Part shown: positions 8,330-17,736 of the stretch, one piece after another
Layout of the letters: each line of letters opens with the position of its first letter
Numbering within the stretch: position 1 is the first letter of the stretch
From: Undibacterium sp.
GTDB lineage: Bacteria > Pseudomonadota > Gammaproteobacteria > Burkholderiales > Burkholderiaceae_D
Assembly (NCBI RefSeq): GCF_030651495.1
Contig: NZ_JAUSFI010000092.1
Location: 1 to 64,000, forward strand
Direction of reading: 5' to 3'
DNA length: 64,000 bases
Program-made: the position numbers and the translations under genes
The notes under the pieces: generated by a model
Databases searched by the model: none
Told to the model about the DNA's origin: nothing
What the model saw: only the letters and a program-made list of their open reading frames with translations

Positions 8330-8933
8330 TCCAGCTTCATCTACTATTACCTGTATTTTTTTATGGATATTATTAGTCGAAAAGTGGTTGGGGTGGCCGA
8401 TCTACGAGAGCAAAAGCAATGAACAGGCCAGCGAAGTGATACAAGACATTTGCACACGAGAGCATATTGCACCAAATAAAGTGGTGCGACATTCCGACAA
8501 TGGCAGCACGATGAAAGGTGCCGGCATGCTCGATACCCCGAAAACACTGGGCGTCATGCATACGCTCAGCCGGCCGACAGTCATTAACGACAATCCGTTC
8601 TCGGAGGCGCTATTTAAAACAATCAAATACCATCTAAGCTATCCGCGGCAGTCGTTTTAAAATCTGTTTACTACCGGCAATGAGTGGTGGCTTTTGTGTA
8701 CGGGTACAACCACGAGCATCGTTCCATTCGTTTCGTCACGCCAACGCCATCGCGGCCGCGATATCGCCCTGCTATCCAGGCGTACTGAAGCCTATGAAAC
8801 CGCCAAAGCATGAGATCCTGGACGCTGGAATAGCGATACGCAAAACTGGCAATATATCGACACCGCGCACCTAAATCCAGAGCAAAATAAAGCAGAAAAG
8901 GAGCAACATCCAGAACTCAAAAAAATCTCATAA
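8330..8933 (+). pseudogene. IS3-family transposase (OrfB) remnant
   Basis: Pieces of an IS3-type DDE transposase can be read in successive frames. LYFFMDIISRKVVG (8351-8392) is followed by WPIYESKSNEQAS onward after one extra G in the GGGG run at 8390-8393. HSDNGSTMKGAGML (the second catalytic Asp region) and NDNPFSEALFKTIKYH (the catalytic Glu) follow. A stop at 8658-8660 interrupts the frame. Then come YNHEHRSIRFVT, another frame change near 8740, RGRDIALLSRRTEAYETAKA, a TGA, and a tail ending at TAA 8931-8933. With several independent lesions it cannot be functional. Neither clear terminal repeats nor a target duplication remain, and OrfA is not recognisable upstream. Confidence 0.85.
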
Positions 8934-9036
8934 AAGTAACTATCTTAGGCGACAACTAGCTTGACAGGTTCCGATATTAAATAAATCTTCAACGTATACT
9001 GAAGTAAATCCGAGAATTGGATTGATGAACACAATC

Positions 9037-10026
9037 TTAAATTACTTTTGCTAATTCTAGCGCACTAAGAAAAGCATTCTCGACTCGCCCCGCGCCCTCT
9101 AGTCCAACAGAAAACCAATCGCCGCAGACGCCGATACGCTTCTTCGCATCCCATAAATAAACGTCAGGCAAAGGGGTACTTGCTTGCGCAAAACGCCAGC
9201 GATGCGCAACGGCATGAATCGGCTGTATTGGTGAGCCAGTCGCCTCATGAAAAGCTTTGGATAATTTTTCTTTGACTCGTTCAGGGTCATCTTCCAGATG
9301 TTCTACACTCCAAGCTTGAGTGGCATGACAGACCCACCGCTCACCGGCTCGATGATCGGGTTTGGAGGTATCTCTGGCAATCCAGCCTAAGCGTGAGTGG
9401 GCGACCCATGCACCGTCATAGGGTAGATTTAGCGGCGTCTGAAACGCTAACATTAAAGTCCAGCAAGGCTCTAGGTGTACGTTGCCGATTTGTTTGCTAA
9501 ATGCCGCATGGCCTTGCAACAACGGAGTAGCTTGTTCTGGCGGAATGGCAAGAATAATTGCATCAAATGGTCCTGCGGATACGGCAATCGGCACCATATC
9601 GGATTTAACCGATAGCAACCATTGATTTTCAAACGGTTCTAGCGCGATGATCTGTTGCTCAGTCCGAATATCAAGGCCATGCGCCAACTGTTTGCCCAAT
9701 GAACTCATACCTGGCACAGGCACATAGCGCTTGCCGCTCCGACCTGCTGGTGAGCTTGCCCCGTACTCAAGAGTAACCAGTCTACTTTCCCATGGCACCA
9801 CCCAGCCCACTTTGCGCCAGTCGCCAATTTCTTTTTTAAAACGGTCGGAGATGGCGGTGAAATATTGCGCGCCGTGATCAAAGCCGCCCACTTCAGTCTG
9901 TCGGGTACTCATTCGACCACTGACTCCGCTACTTTTTTCATAGATGGTGACATGATGTCCTTGCGACTGTAACTGACGTGCGGCAGTCAATCCGGCGATT
10001 CCAGCTCCTACTATCGCTATTTGCAT
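9037..10026 (-). CDS. FAD-dependent amine-oxidase/renalase-like oxidoreductase
   Basis: A 329-residue flavoprotein of the renalase-like NAD(P)/FAD oxidoreductase group. The N-terminal dinucleotide motif IAIVGAGIAGLTAARQL is followed by the acidic strand VTIYEKSSGVSGRMSTR and GGFDHGAQYFTA. The C-terminal FAD-contact stretch is IGVCGDWFSVGLEGAGRVENAFLSALELA. The ATG at 10026 follows GGAAGG at 11-base spacing and puts the nucleotide-binding strand at the very N-terminus; a TTG 6 codons upstream is less likely. Bacterial members oxidise isomeric dihydronicotinamides in some cases, but no specific substrate can be assigned here. It has no obvious operon partner. Confidence 0.8.
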   Translation of the reverse strand: MQIAIVGAGIAGLTAARQLQSQGHHVTIYEKSSGVSGRMSTRQTEVGGFDHGAQYFTAISDRFKKEIGDWRKVGWVVPWESRLVTLEYGASSPAGRSGKRYVPVPGMSSLGKQLAHGLDIRTEQQIIALEPFENQWLLSVKSDMVPIAVSAGPFDAIILAIPPEQATPLLQGHAAFSKQIGNVHLEPCWTLMLAFQTPLNLPYDGAWVAHSRLGWIARDTSKPDHRAGERWVCHATQAWSVEHLEDDPERVKEKLSKAFHEATGSPIQPIHAVAHRWRFAQASTPLPDVYLWDAKKRIGVCGDWFSVGLEGAGRVENAFLSALELAKVI

Positions 10027-10055
10027 GGTAAATATCCCTTCCAAAGATTATCCGG

Positions 10056-10094
10056 CAAAAACAAAAACGCCCGCAAGGTCAGCATTGCGGGCGT
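10056..10094 (-). terminator. Terminator of the CBS-domain gene
   Basis: ACGCCCGCAA (10067-10076) pairs with TTGCGGGCGT (10085-10094), loop GGTCAGCA. Read on the minus strand, the stem is followed by TTTTTGTTTTTGCC. It lies between the CBS gene stop and the flavoprotein start. Confidence 0.8.
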
Positions 10095-10121
10095 CATGGG
10101 CATATCAGCTATTGATTAACA

Positions 10122-10571
10122 TTATTCTTCGCTCTCTTCAACAGGCCAGTCGCGAATATAGGCCTTCAACATTTTGTTTTCGAAGCTTTGCGCTTCAAGA
10201 ACAGCCCTTGCTACATCATAAAAAGAAATTACCCCAAGCAAAATTTTCGCATCCATTACAGGGAGATACCGGGAATGTTTTTCTAACATCATACGGCGGA
10301 CTTCATTCACCTCTGTTTCGGGAGTGACCGTCAGTGGATGATCATCCATATACTTACGTACCGTGCCCGCAGCCAACGATCCATTATTTTTATGCAGAGC
10401 ACGAATCACTTCGCGAAAGGTCAATATACCTACCAGATCGCCAAATTCCATGACGACTAGCGACCCGATGTCTTTTTCTTCCATCACGGCGACAGCCTCA
10501 ACAATGGAGATGTCTGGTGTCACGGTAAACAGGATATTGCCTTTTACCTGAAGAATTTCTGAGACTTTCAT
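10122..10571 (-). CDS. CBS-domain pair protein
   Basis: A 149-residue protein made of two CBS motifs, about residues 7-62 (NILFTVTPDISIVEAVAVMEEKDIGSLVVM) and 75-130 (DDHPLTVTPETEVNEVRRMMLEKHSRYLPVM). Such stand-alone Bateman modules bind adenine nucleotides and regulate partner proteins; the partner is not evident. The divergent neighbour is a sulfhydrylase gene. A terminator follows the stop codon, so it is probably monocistronic. Confidence 0.85.
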   Translation of the reverse strand: MKVSEILQVKGNILFTVTPDISIVEAVAVMEEKDIGSLVVMEFGDLVGILTFREVIRALHKNNGSLAAGTVRKYMDDHPLTVTPETEVNEVRRMMLEKHSRYLPVMDAKILLGVISFYDVARAVLEAQSFENKMLKAYIRDWPVEESEE

Positions 10572-10791
10572 GTTTGCTCCTTAGTATCCTTGTTACTTCT
10601 TGTATTTATTTTTCATGCTTTTGTTGCCAATGTAGCGCAAGCCCTGAAAAAAATCCAGCGTTAGCAAATATTACCTATTAAGCATATCCAACAGAAGACA
10701 ATATTTTCAGGAAAAATTCAAATAATAAGCAACTTTTTATTAGCTTATTAGATGGTAGCATTAGCACATTGCAATTAGGAGAAAACAACAT

Positions 10792-12102
10792 ATGAGTGGG
10801 CCCAAATATCACGGTTTTGATACGCTCTCCCTACATGCCGGTTCCGCCCCGGACCCAGATACTGGCGCGCGTGCGACGCCGATTCATTTCACGTCCTCGT
10901 TTGTCTTCAAAGATTCCGATCATGCCGCCTCGCTATTCAATATGGAACGCGCCGGTCATGTCTATTCTCGCATATCAAATCCGACCAATGCAGTGCTGGA
11001 AGAACGTATCGCCGCACTTGAAGGAGGCGTAGCGGGCCTTGCGATTGCCAGCGGTCAGGCCGCGATGCATCTTGGGCTGGCAACTATTGCAGGAGCAGGT
11101 TCGCATGTAGTGGCATCTCGTGCTTTGTATGGCGGATCGCAAAACCTGCTGGCCTATACAATGAAGCGTTTTGGTATAGAAACCACCTTCGTTGATCCAC
11201 GTGATCTGGGTTCGTGGCGCCAGGCAATCAGACCAAATACTAAAGTGCTGTTTGGCGAAACACTGGGCAACCCCGGTTTGGATGTGCTCAACATCCCTGA
11301 AGTAGCCGCAATTGCGCACGAAAATTACCTACCACTGATGCTCGATTCGACCTTCACGACGCCATATTTATTGCGCCCATTTGATCATGGCGCCGATTTA
11401 ATCTGTCATTCTGCAACAAAATTTTTATGCGGACATGGTACCGCGATAGGCGGACTGTTAGTCGATGGCGGCACATTTGACTGGCAAGAAGCCTATGAAA
11501 AAACCGGCCGTTTTGCTGAACTGTGTGAACCGTATGATGGTTTTCATGGCATGGTATTCACCGAAGAATCGACCGTCGCCGCCTTCTCTTTACGCGCCCG
11601 CCGCGAAGGTTTGCGTGATTTTGGTGCGGCCATGAGTCCGCACAATGCATTTGCTATTTTACAAGGCATAGAAACACTCGGCCTGCGTATGGACCGGCAT
11701 GTTGCCAACACCCGTAAAGTTGTAGAGTTTTTAATATCGCATCCGGCCGTGGCGTCGGTGTCTTACCCCGAGCTTGAAACGCATCCAGATTATGTCCTGG
11801 CCAAAACATTACTGCCAAAAGGATGCGGTGCAGTGTTCACATTTAACCTGAAAGGAGATAGAGCCGCCGGTCAACGCTTTGTCGAGTCACTCAAACTTTT
11901 CTCTCATCTTGCCAATGTAGGCGATGCCAAATCTTTGGTAATACACCCCGCCTCTACGACCCACTTCCGTGTACCAAGCGAGCAATTGATCGCTTCAGGC
12001 ATTACCGAAGGCACTATGCGCCTGTCGATAGGACTGGAAGATGTAGATGACTTGCTTGAAGATTTGACACGTGGCTTAAAGGCCGCTCAGAAAGGGGCAT
12101 GA
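10792..12102 (+). CDS. metY: O-acetyl/O-succinylhomoserine sulfhydrylase (PLP enzyme)
   Basis: A 436-residue Cys/Met-metabolism PLP enzyme. The cofactor lysine is Lys210 in HSATKFLCGHGTAIGG. Further family marks are FKDSDHAASLF, YSRISNPTNAVLEERIAALEGG, the SGQAAMHL loop and GETLGNPGL. Length and the N-terminal FDTLSLHAG motif fit O-acetylhomoserine aminocarboxypropyltransferase (MetY), which makes homocysteine from O-acetylhomoserine and sulfide; a MetZ-type O-succinylhomoserine enzyme cannot be excluded. TTAGGAG lies before the ATG. The stop codon is 1 base from the next start, so it is coupled with the alpha/beta hydrolase. I see no SAM riboswitch in the leader. Confidence 0.85.
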   Translation: MSGPKYHGFDTLSLHAGSAPDPDTGARATPIHFTSSFVFKDSDHAASLFNMERAGHVYSRISNPTNAVLEERIAALEGGVAGLAIASGQAAMHLGLATIAGAGSHVVASRALYGGSQNLLAYTMKRFGIETTFVDPRDLGSWRQAIRPNTKVLFGETLGNPGLDVLNIPEVAAIAHENYLPLMLDSTFTTPYLLRPFDHGADLICHSATKFLCGHGTAIGGLLVDGGTFDWQEAYEKTGRFAELCEPYDGFHGMVFTEESTVAAFSLRARREGLRDFGAAMSPHNAFAILQGIETLGLRMDRHVANTRKVVEFLISHPAVASVSYPELETHPDYVLAKTLLPKGCGAVFTFNLKGDRAAGQRFVESLKLFSHLANVGDAKSLVIHPASTTHFRVPSEQLIASGITEGTMRLSIGLEDVDDLLEDLTRGLKAAQKGA

Positions 12103-12103
12103 G

Positions 12104-12910
12104 ATGCTATTAAACGTGCATGGTCACGATGCCTATTGCTATACCGGCGGCAAAATATTTAATTCCGGATTGCCCACCATCGTATTTATTCATGGCGCCC
12201 AAAACGATCATTCTGTATGGGCACTGCAAACACGTTACTTTGCCCACCACGGCTTTAGCGTACTCGCCGTTGATTTGCCTGGCCATGGCCGCAGTAAAGG
12301 CGAGGCGCTCACTTGCGTAGAAGAAATGGCCGACTGGTTGCTGGCGGTTCTGGATGCGGCGGGTGTGCAACAAGCCAGCCTGGTTGGTCATAGCATGGGT
12401 TCATTAATCGCACTGGAAACCTGTGCGAAAGCGCCGGAACGTGTCAGCAGACTTGGCTTGATTGGTACCGCTTACCCGATGAAAGTGTCTGATACCTTGT
12501 TAAATGCGGCACGTGATGACGAGCAGAGCGCCATCGACATGGTAAATATCTGGTCACATACCTCGATCGCGCACAAGCCATCTTGCCCCGGCCCTGGATT
12601 TTACGTCATGAATGCTAGCAGGCGTTTGATGCAACGTATTTCCAAGATCAATCCGGCCAAGGTGTTTTATACGGATTTTTCTGCCTGCAATGCGTACGAT
12701 AATGGCGAACAAGCTGCCCAGAAAGTGAGCTGCCCTACCCTATTTTTGCTGGGAAAAAACGATATGATGACGCCGCCTAAAGCTAGCTCAGTATTAAGCA
12801 AAGCCATTTCGCAGAGTAAGACGACAGTGATCGACAATTGCGGTCACTCGATGATGGCAGAGCAAGCCGATACCGTGCTAAATGCGCTCTATTCTTTTGC
12901 AAGGTCGTAA
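12104..12910 (+). CDS. Alpha/beta hydrolase
   Basis: A 268-residue alpha/beta-hydrolase. The oxyanion region is VFIHGAQNDHSVW, the nucleophile elbow GHSMGS (Ser97), the acid lies in GKNDMMTPP, and the catalytic His is in DNCGHSMMAEQ. No signal peptide is present. The substrate is unknown. It starts 1 base after the sulfhydrylase stop and is followed by a LysE-type exporter after 6 bases, suggesting a three-gene unit; an esterase role tied to an acylated amino acid would fit but is speculative. Confidence 0.8.
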   Translation: MLLNVHGHDAYCYTGGKIFNSGLPTIVFIHGAQNDHSVWALQTRYFAHHGFSVLAVDLPGHGRSKGEALTCVEEMADWLLAVLDAAGVQQASLVGHSMGSLIALETCAKAPERVSRLGLIGTAYPMKVSDTLLNAARDDEQSAIDMVNIWSHTSIAHKPSCPGPGFYVMNASRRLMQRISKINPAKVFYTDFSACNAYDNGEQAAQKVSCPTLFLLGKNDMMTPPKASSVLSKAISQSKTTVIDNCGHSMMAEQADTVLNALYSFARS

Positions 12911-12916
12911 TCTGGC

Positions 12917-13540
12917 ATGGCGATGACGATGGAAAGCTGGTTGCTATTTACCGCCACAGAGGCTGCGCTTTCACTGACCCCAGGGCCGGCAGTCATGATG
13001 GTTGTGGCGTATGGGATTGCACGCGGATGGCGCACTTCTCTATTGGTCACACTGGGAATATTAACGGGCAACGCCATTTATTTTGCAATTTCAGCCACGG
13101 GTATAGGATCATTGATTCTTGCCTCGCCAAAATTATTTATCGCGATCAAGTATCTGGGGGCAGCCTATTTAATTTATTTGGGTTTGTCTGCCATCCTTGG
13201 CAAGCCGTCACCCATCACGATTTCTAAACTTGATAAGTTGCCACAAAGTCGATATCGCATCTTTGTCAGCGCCCTGATGCTACAACTGACCAACCCTAAA
13301 TCTTTACTCATGTTCGTGGCGATTTTGCCGCAATTCATTGACCCGCATGTACCGATTGGGCTTCAGATGATCATTCTGGCCGCCTGTTCGATTATTCCGG
13401 AGTTTTTTATTTTACTAGGCTATGGCATGCTCGCCAGCAAAGCCAGCCACTGGGCAACGCAACCCCGCTATAGCGTCATTACCGAACGCATTGCCGGTAG
13501 CTTAGTGCTGGCCGCTGGGGTGTTGGTGGCGGCAGTTTAA
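12917..13540 (+). CDS. LysE/RhtB family amino-acid exporter
   Basis: A 207-residue inner-membrane protein with about six hydrophobic segments. The family signature ALSLTPGPAVMMVVAYGIARGWR (residues 17-39) and the central KYLGAAYLIYLGLSAI segment identify a LysE/RhtB translocator. Members export amino acids such as homoserine, threonine or lysine. Its place after a homoserine-ester sulfhydrylase makes a sulfur or homoserine-related substrate plausible, but this is inference from position. Three in-frame ATGs lie close together at the start (12917, 12923, 12929); I took the first. Confidence 0.85.
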   Translation: MAMTMESWLLFTATEAALSLTPGPAVMMVVAYGIARGWRTSLLVTLGILTGNAIYFAISATGIGSLILASPKLFIAIKYLGAAYLIYLGLSAILGKPSPITISKLDKLPQSRYRIFVSALMLQLTNPKSLLMFVAILPQFIDPHVPIGLQMIILAACSIIPEFFILLGYGMLASKASHWATQPRYSVITERIAGSLVLAAGVLVAAV

Positions 13541-13659
13541 GTTAGGTCAAGGCAGGCACCCAGTGCGCTGCTTTATTTGGCCGTCCGTCATCCCCCCTGA
13601 ATTCGTAACGGAGGCAATAGCGACCACCTTGGCCGCGACCTCAACAGCAACAGCAACAG

Positions 13660-15414
13660 TTAAAATTCCTCCCAATCCTGATCGGCACCAGGCTTCTGAT
13701 TTGGCTTAGTGCTCACTTGAGCAACACGCTTGATTTGTTTCACCGTAGCGCGTTGTTTTATTGCCGGGGTGACTCTCTTTACAGCAGGAACAAGGTTTTG
13801 TTCGATTGGGTCAATAGGTTTTTCACTCAAACTCCCTGCTTCGCCAGCATTAAGTTTGAAGGTACTGACAACGCTCGCCAAATTGTCTGCCTGCTGTTGT
13901 AGTGACCCTGCCGCTGCAGCAGCCTCTTCCACTAATGCCGAATTTTGTTGCGTCACATCGTCCATCTGCATGATAGCTTCATTGATTTGCTCAATCCCTG
14001 AAGTTTGTTCCTGGCTGGCGGACATAATCTCACCCATAATATCGGTGACTCGTTTGATGCTGGCAACGATCTCGTCCATGGTGACGCCAGCATGATCCAC
14101 CAATTTAGCGCCGGTATCGACCTGTTCAACCGAATCATCAATTAATTTTTTGATTTCTTTTGCTGCGGCAGCGGAACGTTGGGCAAGATTTCGCACTTCA
14201 GTAGCAACCACGGCAAAGCCCCTGCCCTGTTCACCAGCACGGGCAGCCTCCACTGCCGCATTCAATGCAAGAATGTTGGTCTGAAAAGCAATACCATCAA
14301 TGACGGCAATAATATCGACGATTTTTCGCGATGAAGTATTGATTGATCCCATGGTCAGCACCACTTGCGACACCACTGCGCCGCCTTTCACTGCGACATC
14401 AGAAGCGGATACGGCCAATTGATTTGCCTGCCTGGCATTTTCTGCATTTTGCTTCACCGTCGAGGTTAGTTCCTCCATGGAGGAAGCGGTCTCCTCCAAT
14501 GACCCCGCCTGCTGCTCTGTCCGCGAGGAGAGGTCCATGTTTCCAGATGCAATTTGTCTGGATGCGGCGGCAATGGTGTCGGTGCCGGTACGCACCTGAC
14601 CAACAATATTGGCCAGACTGTCCCGCATTTCCTTCATTTCATGCAACAGACTAGTTGTATCGTTGGCATCCAGACTGATGGGCACAGCAAGGTCACCTGC
14701 GGCAATATTGCCGGCGATACGCGCGGCGTATTGTGGCTCACCGCCCAGTTGTTTCAGCAAACTGCGGACAATGAAGCTGGAAGAAGACAGGCCGATTAGT
14801 AATGCCGCGGCGCCAAATGAAAACATCAGGAGACGTGCATTTGAATAAGCTTTTTCTGCATCTAAAATTGCCTGGCTTGTTTGCTTTTCTTTTTCGCTAA
14901 TAAATTCATTCAACATATCCCACCATTTTTTCTGCACCGGGCGAAACTCAAAACGCAATAATTTATAAGCATCATCTCCCCGTTTTTGCAGTCCGAGTTC
15001 CGCTCCCTTATCAATAAAAGGCTGTGCCAATTTGGCTTGTTCTTTAATATGAGAAATAAGCGCTGTTTGAGCGCTTGAATTATTCGGATCACTTGCGATC
15101 ATTTTTTCGAGTTTATCCTCGGCTTCAGCGTATTTTTTTTCTTGCGCCTTGATCCGATTGATTTCAATCTGTACCTCAGCCTCGTCTGTCAACAATATCA
15201 AGTTACGTAAGGCAAGCGCCCGCTCTGTAATTGTCAGGTACATGGTCGACGCCAGTTTGGATTCCACATTATTGACATTGGCGATTTCTTCCATCCGATT
15301 TTGCATTTGTGCCATGCGATTAACGCCTAACAGCAAAACAATCAGCATTAGCGATAACACCAAACCAAAACCTACGGTCAAACGTGTTGAGACCTTCATG
15401 TTTCCGATGTTCAT
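13660..15414 (-). CDS. Methyl-accepting chemotaxis protein with 4-helix-bundle sensor
   Basis: A 584-residue chemoreceptor: TM1 at about 12-31, a periplasmic four-helix-bundle domain (about 32-195), TM2 at 196-216, a HAMP segment, and a cytoplasmic coiled-coil signalling domain with the invariant hairpin tip [20 protein letters not shown] (373-392) and [20 protein letters not shown]. The methylation helices carry [20 protein letters not shown]. The C-terminus ends in DWEEF after a flexible linker, matching the NWETF-type tether that recruits CheR/CheB. A weak sigma-28-like promoter (TTTA, 14-base spacer, GGCGATAT on the minus strand, 15459-15484) lies about 45 bases upstream. No other chemotaxis gene is near. 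Confidence 0.93.
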   Translation of the reverse strand: MNIGNMKVSTRLTVGFGLVLSLMLIVLLLGVNRMAQMQNRMEEIANVNNVESKLASTMYLTITERALALRNLILLTDEAEVQIEINRIKAQEKKYAEAEDKLEKMIASDPNNSSAQTALISHIKEQAKLAQPFIDKGAELGLQKRGDDAYKLLRFEFRPVQKKWWDMLNEFISEKEKQTSQAILDAEKAYSNARLLMFSFGAAALLIGLSSSSFIVRSLLKQLGGEPQYAARIAGNIAAGDLAVPISLDANDTTSLLHEMKEMRDSLANIVGQVRTGTDTIAAASRQIASGNMDLSSRTEQQAGSLEETASSMEELTSTVKQNAENARQANQLAVSASDVAVKGGAVVSQVVLTMGSINTSSRKIVDIIAVIDGIAFQTNILALNAAVEAARAGEQGRGFAVVATEVRNLAQRSAAAAKEIKKLIDDSVEQVDTGAKLVDHAGVTMDEIVASIKRVTDIMGEIMSASQEQTSGIEQINEAIMQMDDVTQQNSALVEEAAAAAGSLQQQADNLASVVSTFKLNAGEAGSLSEKPIDPIEQNLVPAVKRVTPAIKQRATVKQIKRVAQVSTKPNQKPGADQDWEEF

Positions 15415-15873
15415 GCTTTTTCCTTATTGGGCAAAGTGCCTAAGTACGGTGCGCAACCATATCGCCACATGGCAACAGGTTAAAGACAAACAAGCTTCAT
15501 GGATGAATAACGTCAATACATAATACGTGAAGACATTACAATAGTATTTTTAATTTCAATTAAATCAATATAATTTTCAATCGAAAAGACTTGCGCCATT
15601 TGCTGAGTTATTGTTTCCTTTGGGAAAATAAGATGATCCATAAGCATCGGGATTAAGACGGTGTGTAGACATCGACGATGGGTATCTACAGCGAAAATAT
15701 TAAAATGCTACAGCATGGCTCTACAAATACACCTGTTAAGCATGGCATTGCGGAGGGATGAGAAATGAGGATACAGACGGATAGGTACAGCCGCGACTTT
15801 CTTCGTTCGCGACTGTATAAGACTGTATAAGATTATATTTAAATTAAGATACTCAAGACTTGATCAAGTCAAC
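15415..15873. other. Intergenic region with a 14-bp palindrome
   Basis: 459 bases between the chemoreceptor start and the GNAT gene end, with no supported gene. It contains the direct repeat GACTGTATAA twice near 15813-15833 and the perfect palindrome GACTTGATCAAGTC at 15857-15870, just beyond the GNAT stop codon. The palindrome has no T-run, so a terminator role is weak; it could be a protein-binding site. Confidence 0.45.
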
Positions 15874-16299
15874 TTAGAAATGACGTGTCATATGGACATG
15901 AGGAATGCCGGCTTCATCAAACAAGGCACCCTCACGTGCAAAGCCTTCGCGCTGGTAAAACGGTTCTGCGGTCAGTTGTGCATTGAGTTGCACGCCCAAT
16001 TCGCCACGTAACTTTGCTTGCTCCATTAACAGGCGCAATATCGCAGCACCTACCCCCGTGCCGCGCGCTGATTCGATGACAGCCATGCGTCCGATATGCC
16101 CATCCGGCAGTAGTCTGCCGGTACCTATCGGCTGATTGTTTTCATCATAAGCAACCGCGTGCAGGCATTGTGCATCCATCGCATCCCATTCCAGATCGGC
16201 AGGAATTTTTTGTTCAACAACGAACACTGTATAGCGGATCGCTTGTGCTTCTTTCTGCAAGGTAGTCCAGTCACCGAGTTTAATATTGAAGTTATTCAT
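15874..16299 (-). CDS. GNAT family N-acetyltransferase (ElaA-like)
   Basis: A 141-residue acetyl-CoA-dependent transferase. The acetyl-CoA pyrophosphate-binding loop is visible as RMAVIESARGTGVGAAILRLLM (R-G-T-G-V-G), preceded by QPIGTGRLL and followed by the AQLTAEPFYQREGF segment of the GNAT core. The IRYTVFVVEQKIP opening resembles the ElaA/YjcF subgroup. The substrate is unknown. It overlaps the upstream thioesterase gene by 8 bases, so they are cotranscribed. Confidence 0.85.
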   Translation of the reverse strand: MNNFNIKLGDWTTLQKEAQAIRYTVFVVEQKIPADLEWDAMDAQCLHAVAYDENNQPIGTGRLLPDGHIGRMAVIESARGTGVGAAILRLLMEQAKLRGELGVQLNAQLTAEPFYQREGFAREGALFDEAGIPHVHMTRHF

Positions 16300-16750
16300 T
16301 GAGGTTGATTTTGGCCAAATCTGTTGGCTTGGTAGTTTCCAATTGCTGAATTATCGCACGCCATGCATCGGGTAAGGCAACCCCCTTGCGCAGGCTGGTG
16401 TCGGCGTAAACATACAATAATTCTCCTGTAATCAGATGTTGTTCGCCCTGATAAATTTCCAGCACAAACTGCATGGAGGAATTGCCTAGCCTGAGACAGC
16501 GCACGCCAATATCTAACACGTCATCAAAACGCGCTGGCGCCATATACTCCACGCTCGCTTTGCGCGCAAATAACTCTTTACCGTCCTTGGCCTGAGCAAC
16601 CGCGTTGGGCAAACTGGTGGCACGCCAATACTCGGTAAAGGCGACATCAAAATAAGTCAGGTAGTGTCCATTAAACACAATCGCCTGCATATCGACCTCG
16701 GCCCAGCGCACCCGTAGCGTGTGGAAAAATGCAAAATCTGAACGGGCCAC
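16292..16750 (-). CDS. 4HBT acyl-CoA thioesterase (YbgC-like)
   Basis: A 152-residue hot-dog thioesterase. The catalytic region RWAEVDMQAIVFNGHYLTYFDVA corresponds to the YbgC/4-hydroxybenzoyl-CoA thioesterase motif, with Asp20 as nucleophile. It hydrolyses an acyl-CoA of unknown chain length. It starts 1 base after the alpha/beta hydrolase stop codon and overlaps the GNAT gene, forming the last part of a three-gene run. Confidence 0.85.
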   Translation of the reverse strand: MARSDFAFFHTLRVRWAEVDMQAIVFNGHYLTYFDVAFTEYWRATSLPNAVAQAKDGKELFARKASVEYMAPARFDDVLDIGVRCLRLGNSSMQFVLEIYQGEQHLITGELLYVYADTSLRKGVALPDAWRAIIQQLETTKPTDLAKINLNE

Positions 16751-16751
16751 A

Positions 16752-17648
16752 TTAATCCTTTAAAAATTGATGGATCAGGCGATTGATTCTCTCTGGCTGT
16801 TCATGGATGACCCAATGAGAACCTTCAGGAATACGCTCAATTTTTAAATCCGGAATGAATTGCTCCAGCCCGTCGAGCAAACTCTTAGGCAGGGCATGGT
16901 CATTTTCGCCCCAGATAACACGGGTAGGCACCGTCACTCTGTAGTCATCTGGATTCAAATTTAATTGTAACGGCCCCTTGTTGCTGGCGGTGGGCGGATG
17001 CAGCGGTGAAGCGCGATAGTAATTAACGCCTCCGCTCAAGCCGCGTGACCAGCACGCATGATATTTGCTACGGGTAGCCGCATCAAACCAAGCCGCCGGC
17101 GGCTGCCCCATGCCATTAAAAAAACCTTCTACCAGGGCAAAATCATTTTTGGCCAGAGCGAGCTCTGAACCCTCGCTGCGCAACCAGTTCATGTATTCAC
17201 TGGCGGATTTCTGTGATGCATCCTGTGCTAATGCCTGCATGAACAGGTAAGGATGAGGTGAGTTAATGATGATCAGTTTTTCTACCACAGCAGGCAAGGC
17301 GATCGCCAGATTCCAGCAAATCGCACCACCCCAGTCGTGCGCGACAATCACGGCCTTTTCATACCCCAGGTGAGCGATCAGCAAACGCAAATCGTCGACG
17401 ATGTGTCTGGCTTTGTAAGCGGATAAATCCTTGGGCATATCCGACAAATTGAAGCCGCGCAAATCGGGCGCAACAGCGAAGTAATCATTGCCAAATTCAG
17501 CCAGCTGAGCTGACCATTCGTACCAAAATTCGGGAAAGCCATGGACAAACAAGATCAAGGGTTTGCCTCGCTCACCGGCACTGGCGTAATGCAGACGTGT
17601 ACCGTTAAGGAGTAAGGCAAATTGTTCAGATTGTATCGCTGCGTTCAT
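16752..17648 (-). CDS. Alpha/beta hydrolase, epoxide hydrolase/haloacetate dehalogenase type
   Basis: A 298-residue alpha/beta-hydrolase with HGFPEFWYEW near the start and an aspartate nucleophile in VAHDWGGA (Asp105), not the serine of esterases. The acid and base positions are GENDHALP and EGSHWVIHEQP. This is the pattern of epoxide hydrolases and fluoroacetate/haloacetate dehalogenases. No signal peptide is present. A TATACTCCCC element lies 23-32 bases before the start. It is separated from the upstream SDR gene by a terminator and may have its own promoter. Confidence 0.8.
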   Translation of the reverse strand: MNAAIQSEQFALLLNGTRLHYASAGERGKPLILFVHGFPEFWYEWSAQLAEFGNDYFAVAPDLRGFNLSDMPKDLSAYKARHIVDDLRLLIAHLGYEKAVIVAHDWGGAICWNLAIALPAVVEKLIIINSPHPYLFMQALAQDASQKSASEYMNWLRSEGSELALAKNDFALVEGFFNGMGQPPAAWFDAATRSKYHACWSRGLSGGVNYYRASPLHPPTASNKGPLQLNLNPDDYRVTVPTRVIWGENDHALPKSLLDGLEQFIPDLKIERIPEGSHWVIHEQPERINRLIHQFLKD

Positions 17649-17691
17649 CTCAAGTATCCCGAGTAAATAATATACTCCCCTTAATTACATA

Positions 17692-17731
17692 ATAAAAACA
17701 GCTCATGGCGCAATATCCATGGGCTGTTTAA
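17692..17731 (-). terminator. Terminator of the acyl-CoA catabolic gene block
   Basis: On the plus strand AAACAGCTCATGG (about 17696-17708) pairs with CCATGGGCTGTTT (17718-17730), with one G-U pair. Read on the minus strand the stem is followed by TTTTTATTATG. It lies after the SDR gene that closes the long minus-strand block. Confidence 0.7.
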
Positions 17732-17736
17732 ATAAG

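Noticed and set aside
10572-10791. SAM-responsive riboswitch before the sulfhydrylase gene
   Set aside because: No conserved SAM-riboswitch sequence or long hairpin plus anti-terminator arrangement is visible in this leader.
13634-13655. CAACAG tandem repeat after the LysE gene
   Set aside because: Only about three units are present; it is too short to claim a functional repeat.
15811-15833. Tandem GACTGTATAA repeat as a replication or attachment site
   Set aside because: Just two copies and no integrase, origin protein or other context.
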